Source of the DNA: Leptospira vanthielii serovar Holland str. Waz Holland = ATCC 700522
Lineage (GTDB): Bacteria > Spirochaetota > Leptospiria > Leptospirales > Leptospiraceae
Length of the DNA: 7,170 nt
NCBI RefSeq assembly: GCF_000332455.1
Contig: NZ_AOGY02000080.1
Span: 5,001 to 12,170 of the forward strand
Direction of reading: 5' to 3'
Both the position numbers and the translations under genes were made by a program. Positions 1 to 6,419 of the stretch are shown here, piece by piece; positions within the stretch are counted from its first letter, which is position 1, and each line of letters opens with the position of its first letter. Under the pieces are notes generated by a model. The model saw nothing but the letters and a program-made list of their open reading frames with translations. It was not told where the DNA came from and ran no database searches.

Positions 1-1
1 G

Positions 2-286
2 CATCATGGAAATATTGAGTTTAGGCGATTATCGGAAGGCAATGGTGGTAGAAATAAAAACGAACTGGCGTTAGGGCATCGCGAGCGACGATTGTCGGTG
101 AGAGAATGCGCAAGATTACAAACTTTTCCTGATGACTTTAATTTCGTACAAAGGAATAAAGATTCGAAAGGATATTACGTGAATGCATCAGATGCATATA
201 AAGTAATAGGAAACGCAGTACCTCCTTTATTAGCATACCATATTGCGGACAGATTAAATACAATTTGGAACAATCTATTTAAATGA
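2..286 (+). CDS. DNA (cytosine-5) methyltransferase, C-terminal part (5'-truncated by window)
   Basis: This is the last 94 codons of a C5-cytosine DNA methyltransferase, open from the first base of the window in this frame, so the true start lies upstream. C5 methyltransferases transfer a methyl group from S-adenosylmethionine to cytosine in a specific site, here presumably to protect host DNA from the endonuclease encoded next. Two family motifs are visible: motif IX ([18 protein letters not shown], window residues 29-46) and motif X near the end ([13 protein letters not shown]), which packs against the N-terminal cofactor domain. The preceding [12 protein letters not shown] segment belongs to the target-recognition region. 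A TTG at base 92 is an in-frame codon inside the conserved motif and not a start. The stop codon overlaps the start of the downstream gene as ATGA, which points to translational coupling. The catalytic PCQ and ENV motifs lie outside the window, so activity cannot be judged. Confidence 0.95.
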   Translation, partial: HHGNIEFRRLSEGNGGRNKNELALGHRERRLSVRECARLQTFPDDFNFVQRNKDSKGYYVNASDAYKVIGNAVPPLLAYHIADRLNTIWNNLFK

Positions 287-1374
287 ATATAATTCCCAAA
301 GAAGAAAATTCAATAGAAAGTTTGTTTAATAAGGCAAAACAGTTAATCAAAGTATTTTTAGAAAATAAAAAATCGATTACAGATATAGAAGGAAGCAAGT
401 TCGAATCTATAGTCTTTGATTTTCTAAAAGAAGCAGCTATCGGTACAACTTTTGAAGGAAAAATAGACCTCATTTCTGGCCAAAAATTTCCTGATATCGT
501 TATTAATAATAAGATAGGATTAGAGGTAAAGACTACTAGATCTAAAAACTGGAAAACAACTGGCAATAGTGTTTTTGAGGGTACCCGAGTCGATGGCATA
601 GATGATCTATATTTAATCTGTGCGAAATTAACGAAACCTTATGATATTTTAATTAAACCTTATGAAGATTGTTTAACTGAGATTGTCGTCACTCATTCAC
701 CCAGATATTTAATTGATATGGAAATTGACCCAATGGATTCAATTTTTAATAAAATGGAAATTTCGTATGATGATTTAAGAAAGTCAGAGAATCCAATTCG
801 ACCAATCATTGATTATTATAAAAGTAAGTTAAAAGACGGTCAGTCTTTGTGGTGGATTGATGAAGATAATACGGAGAAAAGAACTTTAACGGAATCAAAT
901 CTTGTTATGCAGGTTTGGAATACTTTAGAATCCAATCGGCGGGCGTATTTTTGTGCCCTTGGCTTTTTGTTTTTCCCTGAGCTTATATCGAATAGTAAAA
1001 ATGAGAAATATAGTCGATTTTCTCTTTGGTTGGTAACATCTCAAAATATTATTTGTAACAATGTTCGAGATATCTTTACAGCAGGCGGTATTGGCAATAT
1101 TGCTGAGCTAGGCAATAAAAGTATGTTTTCGAAAAATAAATTTCCAAGAATTCTCATTAATCTTTTCCAAAATTTAGAGACTATCAAGGAAGAAATTGAG
1201 AATTTAACATTTGAGGATTTTTCACATCATTGGAAAGACTATAGAAAGACCGATTCACCGAAAGAATATTGGATATCGGAAATTAAACGGCATATCGATT
1301 CAGATAATTCATATTCAGTAACAATGAAGCAAAATATAATTAAGCAAATCCGGAGAAAGTTAAATATAACTTAG
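283..1374 (+). CDS. Type II restriction endonuclease, PD-(D/E)XK fold
   Basis: A complete 363-residue protein whose ATG overlaps the methyltransferase stop by four bases, the classic layout of a type II restriction-modification operon. The catalytic signature of the PD-(D/E)XK nuclease superfamily is clear: Glu41 in an N-terminal helix ([10 protein letters not shown]), Pro70-Asp71 (KFPDIVI) at the start of one strand, and Glu81-Val-Lys83 (GLEVKTT) on the next. Asp71, Glu81 and Lys83 would bind Mg2+ and activate water for phosphodiester cleavage. The stretch after it ([15 protein letters not shown], 89-103) and the [10 protein letters not shown] segment (137-146) look like conserved family signatures. 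The C-terminal half is polar and probably contributes to DNA recognition. I do not recognise the recognition specificity. No separate Shine-Dalgarno sequence is needed if translation is coupled. Base composition is strongly AT-rich. The 3' end overlaps the stop of the convergent gene, leaving no room for a terminator. Confidence 0.88.
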   Translation: MNIIPKEENSIESLFNKAKQLIKVFLENKKSITDIEGSKFESIVFDFLKEAAIGTTFEGKIDLISGQKFPDIVINNKIGLEVKTTRSKNWKTTGNSVFEGTRVDGIDDLYLICAKLTKPYDILIKPYEDCLTEIVVTHSPRYLIDMEIDPMDSIFNKMEISYDDLRKSENPIRPIIDYYKSKLKDGQSLWWIDEDNTEKRTLTESNLVMQVWNTLESNRRAYFCALGFLFFPELISNSKNEKYSRFSLWLVTSQNIICNNVRDIFTAGGIGNIAELGNKSMFSKNKFPRILINLFQNLETIKEEIENLTFEDFSHHWKDYRKTDSPKEYWISEIKRHIDSDNSYSVTMKQNIIKQIRRKLNIT

Positions 1375-2039
1375 TGTATCATGTAGATTATGCGTTTGAT
1401 TTTTTTATCCCAGCACTGTCTACAATTACCGCACTTACCACCTAATTCATAAGACCGACAGAGAATACCTTCAATATCTTTACTAAAATTGCCTTTAGTC
1501 ACGACAAGGCTTGTAGATAAAAAAGGATGGCTCGATGCAATGTTGATTTTTTGAGAAGAAAGTCTGATGTTTAAATTATCCGGTAGCAAAGGAAAGTTTT
1601 CTAATGTGTCTTCGACGATATTAACTTCCTGAGTTGGTAGCCAAAATTGAATTTCTGGACAAGCTTCGGCAACTTTAATAATTTTTTCGAGATGCCAGGA
1701 TCCCTGCAAATCTCCACTATCATGCCATCTGAAATGTTTATACGGCTGCAATTTTAAGAGCGTTACCATTGCATCAACCCACCGTTCATCTTTCAGAGAA
1801 TTAAATCTATTTAGTAAACTATTTTGAACATTGCCGATTCGATATTTACCTTTGAATGTATAACAAGAATTACAAACAGAATCAGACTTATTCCTTAATT
1901 TACTACCTGTCTTACAGAAATCAGATGGGATCGAATAAGAGTAGCATGGCATTTTTGATGGAGATGAAAATCCTCCGACTATATTCCAGGCAGGATTTGA
2001 CTTAAGTGTAAACTTTGAGGTGATTCGTTCACTTTGCAT
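1371..2039 (-). CDS. GP88-type cysteine-rich protein (radical-SAM-like, phage/mobile-element family)
   Basis: A complete 222-residue protein resembling the GP88 family named after a mycobacteriophage gene product. The N-terminal half carries the hallmark pattern of this family: MPCYSYSIPSDFCKTGS (Cys32, Cys42), then SVCNSCYTFKGKYR (Cys56-x2-Cys59-Tyr60), followed by the conserved FRWHDSGDLQ block (residues 103-112) and FWLPTQE (132-138). The C-terminus has a second cluster, Cys194 and CGNCRQCW (Cys203, Cys206, Cys209). The spacing suggests metal or Fe-S cluster binding, and a distant relationship to radical SAM enzymes is plausible, but no substrate is known. It has no signal peptide or membrane segment, so it should be cytoplasmic. 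No obvious Shine-Dalgarno sequence precedes the ATG, while a TATAAT box sits about 23 bases upstream. It is convergent with the restriction endonuclease and shares four bases (TTAG) with it. A role in DNA modification or phage conflict is only a contextual guess. Confidence 0.8.
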   Translation of the reverse strand: MQSERITSKFTLKSNPAWNIVGGFSSPSKMPCYSYSIPSDFCKTGSKLRNKSDSVCNSCYTFKGKYRIGNVQNSLLNRFNSLKDERWVDAMVTLLKLQPYKHFRWHDSGDLQGSWHLEKIIKVAEACPEIQFWLPTQEVNIVEDTLENFPLLPDNLNIRLSSQKINIASSHPFLSTSLVVTKGNFSKDIEGILCRSYELGGKCGNCRQCWDKKIKRIIYMIH

Positions 2040-2061
2040 GTTTAAATTTGTATTCTATCAA

Positions 2062-2067
2062 ATTATA
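2062..2067 (-). promoter_or_regulatory. Candidate -10 box for the GP88-type gene
   Basis: On the minus strand this reads TATAAT, a perfect consensus -10 hexamer. It would start transcription roughly 15 bases before the ATG at 2039. No good -35 hexamer is seen at the usual distance (the matching position reads ATCCTT), so the assignment rests on the -10 alone in an AT-rich stretch. Confidence 0.35.
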
Positions 2068-2138
2068 GATACAGCCTAATAAATAAGGATTTATTTGCGA
2101 TATAAATTTTAATTCGGTTGATTCGTGAATTAGTAAAC

Positions 2139-2196
2139 CCTCCACTGCGTTAGGGATCGACCGAGCGCCCTCGTCGAGGAAGAGCCCGTCCCTTTT
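2139..2196. repeat. GC-rich palindromic intergenic element (copy A)
   Basis: A short GC-rich island in AT-rich surroundings. It begins CCTCCACTGCGTTAGGGATCG and ends in GCCCGTCCCTTTT. AGGGA (2152-2156) pairs with TCCCT (2189-2193), and the centre CCTCGTCGAGG is self-complementary, so the whole could fold. The opening closely resembles that of the element at 6420 (CCTCCTTGCGTTAAGGATTCG), which suggests two members of a dispersed non-coding repeat family. No reading frame of interest runs through it. Its function is unknown; it could be a MITE-like relic or an extragenic palindrome. Confidence 0.5.
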
Positions 2197-2255
2197 ACTA
2201 AAAAAATTTAAAACACATATCCAAATCGGGAACGCCCTTATCTCTTGAATTTATT

Positions 2256-2526
<271 letters not shown>

Positions 2527-2528
2527 CA

Positions 2529-2552
2529 ATATACACGTGTTAACGTGTATGT
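2529..2552. repeat. Perfect hairpin just after the 23S remnant
   Basis: ATACACGT (2531-2538) and ACGTGTAT (2543-2550) form a perfect 8-bp stem around a GTTA loop, extendable by a T-G wobble and an A-T pair. It begins about five bases after the end of the rRNA-like sequence. There is no downstream T-run, so a classical intrinsic terminator is unlikely. An rRNA-processing or 3'-end stem carried along with the 23S remnant is a reasonable inference. Confidence 0.6.
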
Positions 2553-2690
2553 ATAGAATGCATTGTTTGTTCATTTACATGTCGTATACATTTGTTGGGA
2601 GACCTTTCGACTTGGATGTGATAACGGAAATTAGTGAAGAAATTTCCTAAAAATAGAATCGGTTCTTGAGCCAATTGCAGTTAAAATAGA
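2553..2690. other. Intergenic stretch without recognised features
   Basis: AT-rich sequence between the hairpin after the rRNA remnant and the promoter region of the lipoprotein gene. No convincing reading frame, RNA gene or clear repeat was seen on either strand. It may be the former flank of the rRNA copy. Confidence 0.4.
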
Positions 2691-2691
2691 G

Positions 2692-2719
2692 TTGCTTGTT
2701 CGTCTTAATGTTCTATAAA
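2692..2719 (+). promoter_or_regulatory. Candidate promoter of the lipoprotein gene
   Basis: TTGCTT (2692-2697) and TATAAA (2714-2719) are separated by 16 bases and lie about 60 bases before the start codon. A second possibility closer to the gene is TTGACC (2728-2733) with TTTAGA (2751-2756) at a 17-base spacing. Both are moderate matches to the sigma-70 consensus and neither can be preferred from sequence alone. Confidence 0.35.
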
Positions 2720-2781
2720 ATAAGGAATTGACCTGAAATTTATTGACCAATTTAGAATTCAATGGAGCGGGGCATACCAAC

Positions 2782-3507
2782 ATGTCAAAGATAGTTTCAA
2801 ATTCGTTAAGGAACATTTTTTCCGCAAATAGTATTCAATTGTCCTTTTTCACTCTTTTTATTTTCAGTTGCGCAGATACAAAGTTGAACAACCCTTGTGA
2901 TCCTTCATCTAACGACTATGCTACTGGGTTTGTCCTAAAAATTACAACAAACGATAGAAATGCTTATTGCGAAATCAATATTCGGAATGAGGTTAATTCA
3001 GCATCATTCCCTTGTAGTACCTGTCGGATTTTTACGACGGCGGTCCCATACACTGGTGCTTTGGGAGGCGCTTCCGGCGCAGATAACAAATGTGCCAATG
3101 ATGCAAATAAACCAACCACAGGAACCTACAAAGCCTTTCTTTCTGATACGATTGCAAGAAGAGCCTGCGTTACCCCCAATTGTGGCGGCGGTTCTTCGGA
3201 ACACCTCGATTGGGTTATGCAACCAAACAAAGATTATGTTCGATCCATTGGTGCTGTGGTTATTGGAAAAACAGACAGCAATGGATTATTAACAACACAA
3301 ACGAATGCGGTAACAGTATCCAGCGTGACAACTTGGCTTGGGTTTAATGCAAATTGGACAACAGAACCCATGCTTCATTGCAGTGATTGGATTGATGGAA
3401 CAGGGGCAAGTACAGGAACACTAAAAGACCAAATTACAACTCCAATCATTGGAGCTGCCAGCAATACTTGTGGTAATTCCCATTCACTCGTTTGTGTAGA
3501 GCAATAG
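2782..3507 (+). CDS. DUF1554-type lipoprotein (Leptospira surface/secreted protein family)
   Basis: A 241-residue protein starting at the ATG of MSKIVSN. A GGAG at 2764-2767 lies 14 bases ahead, a little long but the best available. A TTG 13 codons upstream would place non-signal residues before the leader and is rejected. Residues 18-29 are hydrophobic (QLSFFTLFIFS) and end in FIFS-Cys30, a relaxed lipobox of the kind spirochaetes use, so export and lipidation at Cys30 are predicted. The mature part contains the FTTAVPYTGALGGASGADNKC segment (about 84-103), CSDW (200-203) and a terminal SLVCVEQ, which match the DUF1554 family, expanded in Leptospira and related to C-type-lectin/endostatin-like folds. 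Numerous cysteines suggest disulfides outside the cytoplasm. The biochemical function is unknown; ligand or matrix binding is only an inference. It stands alone, converging on the next gene. Confidence 0.85.
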   Translation: MSKIVSNSLRNIFSANSIQLSFFTLFIFSCADTKLNNPCDPSSNDYATGFVLKITTNDRNAYCEINIRNEVNSASFPCSTCRIFTTAVPYTGALGGASGADNKCANDANKPTTGTYKAFLSDTIARRACVTPNCGGGSSEHLDWVMQPNKDYVRSIGAVVIGKTDSNGLLTTQTNAVTVSSVTTWLGFNANWTTEPMLHCSDWIDGTGASTGTLKDQITTPIIGAASNTCGNSHSLVCVEQ

Positions 3508-3570
3508 AAAAATGATAAGATGGTATCCTCTCGTGTAGTTAGGACTGCTTGATCGTAATAAAATATAAAA

Positions 3571-4053
3571 TCAAAACGAATCGTAAGCAATCAAACCGAG
3601 CCACATCGTCATCAGCGGTAAGACGAATATAAATAATTTAAATTTTGAATCGGGAATTTTAGGTCCGAAGATAGCGTGTAATGCCAGCAAAATTCCAAGC
3701 ACAACTCCGACTGTAAGTGGGAGTATCGTCATACTGATAGAACTACCGATGATCCAAATCGTGGCCGGAATATGTACCCCCATTCGCAACGCCCAAACAT
3801 TTTTTTCACTCATAGCGTTGATGGAGGCAACATCAATCAAGGCATCACAAAAAATCCATGTATAACCAGCCATCCTTACAAATTCAGGCGCCGGTAGTGT
3901 TTGGATCACAGGAGCAAGAGCAATGTGATAGACAATGCCCATACAGTTTCCGAGCCAGAGTCGTCCACTTTTTTTGGCAACAAACATACTAATCCAACCT
4001 AAACAGGAAAGAATGGCAAAAAAACTAATATAGTGATCGTGTAGTAAACTCAT
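3571..4053 (-). CDS. Small polytopic membrane protein of unknown function
   Basis: A 160-residue hydrophobic protein that I do not recognise by family. Five or six membrane segments can be drawn: about 9-25, 33-52, 60-80, 90-129 (probably two) and 137-157. Short charged connectors such as AKKSGR (26-31) and FGPKIPDSKFK (129-139) separate them. There is no signal peptide cleavage site, so it should sit in the inner membrane. GAGGA at 4061-4065 (read on the minus strand) lies seven bases before the ATG, a strong ribosome-binding site that fixes the start. It is divergent from a MarR-type regulator across 121 bases full of inverted repeats, so it is the likely target of that regulator. Transport or stress resistance would be typical for such a pair, but nothing in the sequence shows a substrate. 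Confidence 0.8.
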   Translation of the reverse strand: MSLLHDHYISFFAILSCLGWISMFVAKKSGRLWLGNCMGIVYHIALAPVIQTLPAPEFVRMAGYTWIFCDALIDVASINAMSEKNVWALRMGVHIPATIWIIGSSISMTILPLTVGVVLGILLALHAIFGPKIPDSKFKLFIFVLPLMTMWLGLIAYDSF

Positions 4054-4100
4054 TGGAAATTCCTCTTTTTGGGTGGTGATAAGACATGCTGTTGTGATTC

Positions 4101-4131
4101 ATTTACACAACGGGGTAAATTGAGATTTACC
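4101..4131. promoter_or_regulatory. Inverted-repeat cluster in the MarR/membrane-protein gap (candidate operator)
   Basis: GGTAAAT (4114-4120) and ATTTACC (4125-4131) are perfect inverted copies around TGAG. A further ATTTAC lies at 4101-4106, so the same hexamer appears three times in 31 bases, twice direct and once inverted. MarR regulators bind palindromes in the gap between themselves and a divergent target, which makes this a candidate operator. It could also fold as a hairpin in the leader of the minus-strand gene. Confidence 0.4.
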
Positions 4132-4164
4132 GGCGCTCATCACGTTAGTATTTAGACAAAGTAT

Positions 4165-4176
4165 ATAGCATGCTAT
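4165..4176. promoter_or_regulatory. 12-base perfect palindrome over the MarR start codon (candidate autoregulatory operator)
   Basis: ATAGCATGCTAT is perfectly self-complementary and its last two bases are the A and T of the regulator's ATG. Next to it, TATATA reads on the plus strand (4162-4167) and TATACT on the minus strand (4160-4165), both usable as -10 boxes. A dimeric winged-helix protein bound here would cover both possible promoters. Confidence 0.45.
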
Positions 4177-4618
4177 GAAAAATAAAGAAGATTTTTTTTG
4201 GAAACCGGAGTCCACTCCTACTTTTTGGATCAACCAAGCGTCTCGGTTGCTTATGTGGCATTTTGAACAGAAGTTGCGACCATTTGATTTTGGTATGGCA
4301 TACCTACCTGTTCTCACAGCACTTGAAGAGAATGGCGCACTGTTACAAAAGCAGCTCGCTGAAATGGCACATGTAGAACAGCCTACGATGGCGGCGTTAC
4401 TCGTGCGTATGGAACGTGATGGGTTGATTCTTCGTGGGGCACATCCAACAGACAAACGTGCCAGTTACATTTCGCTTTCGGCAAAGGCGAAAAAGCGTCT
4501 GCCAGCTGTGAAAGAACAAATGATGGAAGTCGCCGAAAAAGCAACGGCAGGGTTCACTGATGGGGAACGCAAACTATTTGTCACTTTACTGCAACGTGTA
4601 GTTACTAACTTGGATTAA
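4175..4618 (+). CDS. MarR-family transcriptional regulator
   Basis: A complete 147-residue dimeric winged helix-turn-helix regulator of normal MarR length. The N-terminal helix (about 16-35) and the C-terminal helices (104-146) would form the dimer interface. The DNA-binding part runs from about 41 to 102: QLAEMAHVEQPTMAALLVRME is the helix-turn-helix, and GAHPTDKRASYISLS is the wing with the conserved Asp93-x-Arg95. An in-frame stop sits two codons upstream, so the ATG at 4175 is the earliest possible start. No Shine-Dalgarno sequence precedes it, and a near-leaderless transcript is possible. It probably represses itself and the divergent membrane-protein gene, released by a small ligand that is not identifiable here. 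Confidence 0.92.
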   Translation: MKNKEDFFWKPESTPTFWINQASRLLMWHFEQKLRPFDFGMAYLPVLTALEENGALLQKQLAEMAHVEQPTMAALLVRMERDGLILRGAHPTDKRASYISLSAKAKKRLPAVKEQMMEVAEKATAGFTDGERKLFVTLLQRVVTNLD

Positions 4619-4686
4619 TAGGGTTTTGATGAGAGATATTTAAAGGCAGTCTGCTTCTATAGCAAGAAAATCGGTGAAGAATTTTA

Positions 4687-4733
4687 TTTTGATCCCAGTC
4701 CTAGGATTTGTATCCTAAAGACTGAAATCAAAA
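4687..4733. terminator. Long imperfect hairpin between convergent genes (possible bidirectional terminator)
   Basis: TTTTGAT (4687-4693) pairs with ATCAAAA (4727-4733). Inside it AGTC (4697-4700) pairs with GACT (4720-4723) and TAGGAT (4702-4707) with ATCCTA (4712-4717), closed by a TTGT loop, with a 3x3 internal loop and a small bulge. It lies between the convergent MarR and RRM genes and could end transcription from either side. Neither side has a proper T-run, so classical intrinsic termination is not assured; an mRNA 3'-end stabiliser is an alternative. Confidence 0.55.
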
Positions 4734-4746
4734 GTTTAAAGGGAAC

Positions 4747-5010
4747 TTAGTTCCAGTTGTTTGTCTTTGGTTTTGCGATGTTTACTTTCATTTCGCGGTT
4801 AGGAATGTTTTTTCCATTCAAATCGCTAATTGCTTTGTCTGCATCACCACGTTCTTTCATTTCGATAAAGCCGAAACCTTTAGAATTACCAGAATACTGG
4901 TCCATAATGATTTTTGCAGAAGTTACTGCGCCGTGTGCGGAAAAAAGTTCGTTTAACTTTCCTTCCGTCATTTCATAAGAAAGGTTACCTACGTATATGT
5001 TTACTGACAT
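4747..5010 (-). CDS. Single-RRM RNA-binding protein
   Basis: An 87-residue protein made of one RNA recognition motif plus a short polar tail. RNP2 is IYVGNL (5-10) and RNP1 is KGFGFIEM (44-51). The aromatic residues Tyr6, Phe46 and Phe48, which stack on RNA bases in this fold, are all present. The order of strands and helices (beta-alpha-beta-beta-alpha-beta) fits the full length. Such small RRM proteins occur in cyanobacteria, spirochaetes and other bacteria, often linked to cold or stress responses, where they bind single-stranded RNA and influence its stability or translation. GAGGA (5017-5021, minus strand) sits six bases before the ATG and fixes the start. The tail KPKTNNWN is short compared with the glycine-rich tails of some relatives. 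It is monocistronic as far as can be seen, and a 12-base palindrome lies in its leader. Confidence 0.93.
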   Translation of the reverse strand: MSVNIYVGNLSYEMTEGKLNELFSAHGAVTSAKIIMDQYSGNSKGFGFIEMKERGDADKAISDLNGKNIPNREMKVNIAKPKTNNWN

Positions 5011-5040
5011 GTGATGTCCTCAAAATTTTATTTTTGATTC

Positions 5041-5052
5041 TTCAATATTGAA
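5041..5052. promoter_or_regulatory. Perfect 12-base palindrome upstream of the RRM gene
   Basis: TTCAATATTGAA is self-complementary and centred about 36 bases before the RRM start codon. It could be a protein-binding site at the promoter or a leader element. The surroundings are very AT-rich, so chance is not excluded. Confidence 0.3.
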
Positions 5053-5341
5053 AATTTAAATACAACTAACCCATACGGGAGATCGGGTAAAAACTCAACG
5101 AAAATGCAGGGGAAAACTTAAGAAAGAGATCAGAATGCAAGAAAGTGGGGACTACTCTAGTGGTTAAATGAACGATAGTGCTGTGAATCAATTACCATTA
5201 ATAGTTAGCTACATTTCTTTAGCAAGGAGAATTTTAAAAAATATCGATTAACGAATGTTTTTTGTGAAATCAATGCGGAATATCTGGCGGTTGTATCCTT
5301 TCAATCCTCTGCCAACTCCAAAACATCCTGAACAAGATTCC
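5053..5341. other. Non-coding stretch between divergent RRM and DUF5692-type genes
   Basis: About 290 bases between the leader of the RRM gene and the promoter of the following gene. No clear gene was found. ACCC...GGGT around 5069-5088 is weakly self-complementary. An AAGGAG at 5224-5229 has no start codon at a usable distance. A 33-codon frame (5255-5356) runs into the next promoter and is not credible. The promoter of the RRM gene should lie in the left part of this stretch, but no convincing hexamer pair was seen. Confidence 0.4.
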
Positions 5342-5371
5342 TTGACTTTCCGTTGACTGGATGGTCATAAT
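5342..5371 (+). promoter_or_regulatory. Sigma-70-type promoter of the DUF5692-type gene
   Basis: TTGACT (5342-5347) and CATAAT (5366-5371) are separated by 18 bases, giving a predicted start near 5378 and a leader of about 44 bases. Each hexamer differs from consensus at one position. AGGAG (5408-5412) follows, nine bases before the ATG. Confidence 0.6.
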
Positions 5372-5421
5372 AAATGTGGATTTTGTGAATACCAAAACTG
5401 AATCTATAGGAGTTTCTAATT

Positions 5422-6408
5422 ATGTGGACTTTTAATTCAGCTGCCGGCACGACAACTGCTCAGGGATTGGGGATATGGCTGCTTGTATTTGCAGCACTAT
5501 TTATTTTTAATGAATTTGCCAGACGTTGGAAATGGGCAGGTTTTTTTAGTTTTATCATTCTTCCTACATTTCTTTCCATTCTCTGGTTTTTCTTTATGAA
5601 GGAACAAACCTATACTGATTGGTTTCACCTAGTAAAAGTATATTCTGCTACTGCGGGTTGTATTATCTTTTGGGCAATTAGACATATTCAGAAAAAAGAT
5701 GCCAATGGCAAGGTAACTTGGCGCTTAGCGGATGTTAAAATTGCCCTTATTTTCCCTGCTCTAATTTTGGCAGTGAATATAATCGAAGCAGTCACACGTG
5801 ATTTCCAAGTAGGCAAAATCTATTGGAACAATTTTTCTGGGCCCATCGAGGGTGAAGGTACGGGAGTCCTTGGTGGACCTTGGAACTATATGAACGCCAT
5901 GGCAGGTATTCTTAACACTATTACAATCACTGGTTGGTTTGGTATTGTAATCCGAAAGGAAACGGAATCGGACAAAAGTCGTGATATGATCTGGCCTGAT
6001 ATGCTTTGGTTTTGGATCATTGCTTACGATCTTTGGAACTTTTCTTATACATACAACTGTATTCCGACACATTCTTGGTATGCAGGTTTGGCACTTTTAG
6101 TTGCTCCAACCCTTTGTGCATTCACCATAGGAAAGGGTGCATGGTTACAACACAGGGCACAAACACTTGCTATTTGGTGTATGTTTGCTCAGACGTTCCC
6201 ATCGTTTTTGGATTCTGGTGCCTACGTAGTTCGTTCCACATACCAACCTTGGATCTATAACTCCGTTTCTGCGATTGCCTTAGTTACCAATGTGGCTGTA
6301 TTCGGTTATATGGTGTATAAGTGGGTAAAAACAAAACGAAATCCTTACACTGCCGAGATATTCACTGACTTAAGTGAGTATAAAACCATTAAAGCACTTG
6401 CCGAATAA
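5422..6408 (+). CDS. DUF5692-type multi-pass membrane protein
   Basis: A 328-residue integral membrane protein that resembles the uncharacterised DUF5692 family; this naming is from recall of the sequence type. Eight or nine membrane segments can be drawn at about 16-33, 38-58, 72-89, 105-123, 158-178, 190-208, 218-236, 246-262 and 281-301. The likely conserved parts are the aromatic-rich loop KIYWNNFSGPIEGEGTGVLG (132-151), PWNYMNAMAGI (153-163), the AYDLWNFSYTYNCIPTHSWY stretch (201-220) and YQPWIYN (274-280). Conserved Asp, Asn and His residues inside or next to membrane segments hint at transport or an intramembrane enzyme, but no function is established. The ATG is fixed by AGGAG nine bases upstream and preceded by a good promoter, so it is probably a single-gene transcript. 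It is not evidently linked to its neighbours. Confidence 0.8.
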   Translation: MWTFNSAAGTTTAQGLGIWLLVFAALFIFNEFARRWKWAGFFSFIILPTFLSILWFFFMKEQTYTDWFHLVKVYSATAGCIIFWAIRHIQKKDANGKVTWRLADVKIALIFPALILAVNIIEAVTRDFQVGKIYWNNFSGPIEGEGTGVLGGPWNYMNAMAGILNTITITGWFGIVIRKETESDKSRDMIWPDMLWFWIIAYDLWNFSYTYNCIPTHSWYAGLALLVAPTLCAFTIGKGAWLQHRAQTLAIWCMFAQTFPSFLDSGAYVVRSTYQPWIYNSVSAIALVTNVAVFGYMVYKWVKTKRNPYTAEIFTDLSEYKTIKALAE

Positions 6409-6419
6409 TACCGCAAATT

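Noticed and set aside
92..286. A separate 64-residue protein starting at TTG 92
   Set aside because: The frame is open upstream to the window edge and the TTG lies inside methyltransferase motif IX, so this is only the end of a longer gene.
279..599. A 106-codon minus-strand frame opposite the endonuclease
   Set aside because: It is a shadow of the endonuclease start and catalytic region, which has clear family motifs on the plus strand.
2590..2630. Possible 5S rRNA or tRNA fragment after the 23S remnant (TTGTTGGGAGACC)
   Set aside because: Only a few bases resemble 5S-like sequence and no cloverleaf or 5S stem could be drawn.
2743..2781. Upstream TTG start for the lipoprotein
   Set aside because: It would add 13 polar residues before the leader and lacks a ribosome-binding site; the ATG at 2782 gives a normal signal peptide.
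5255..5356. A 33-codon frame upstream of the DUF5692-type gene
   Set aside because: The nearest AAGGAG is about 25 bases away, the frame overlaps the next promoter, and the peptide has no recognisable features.
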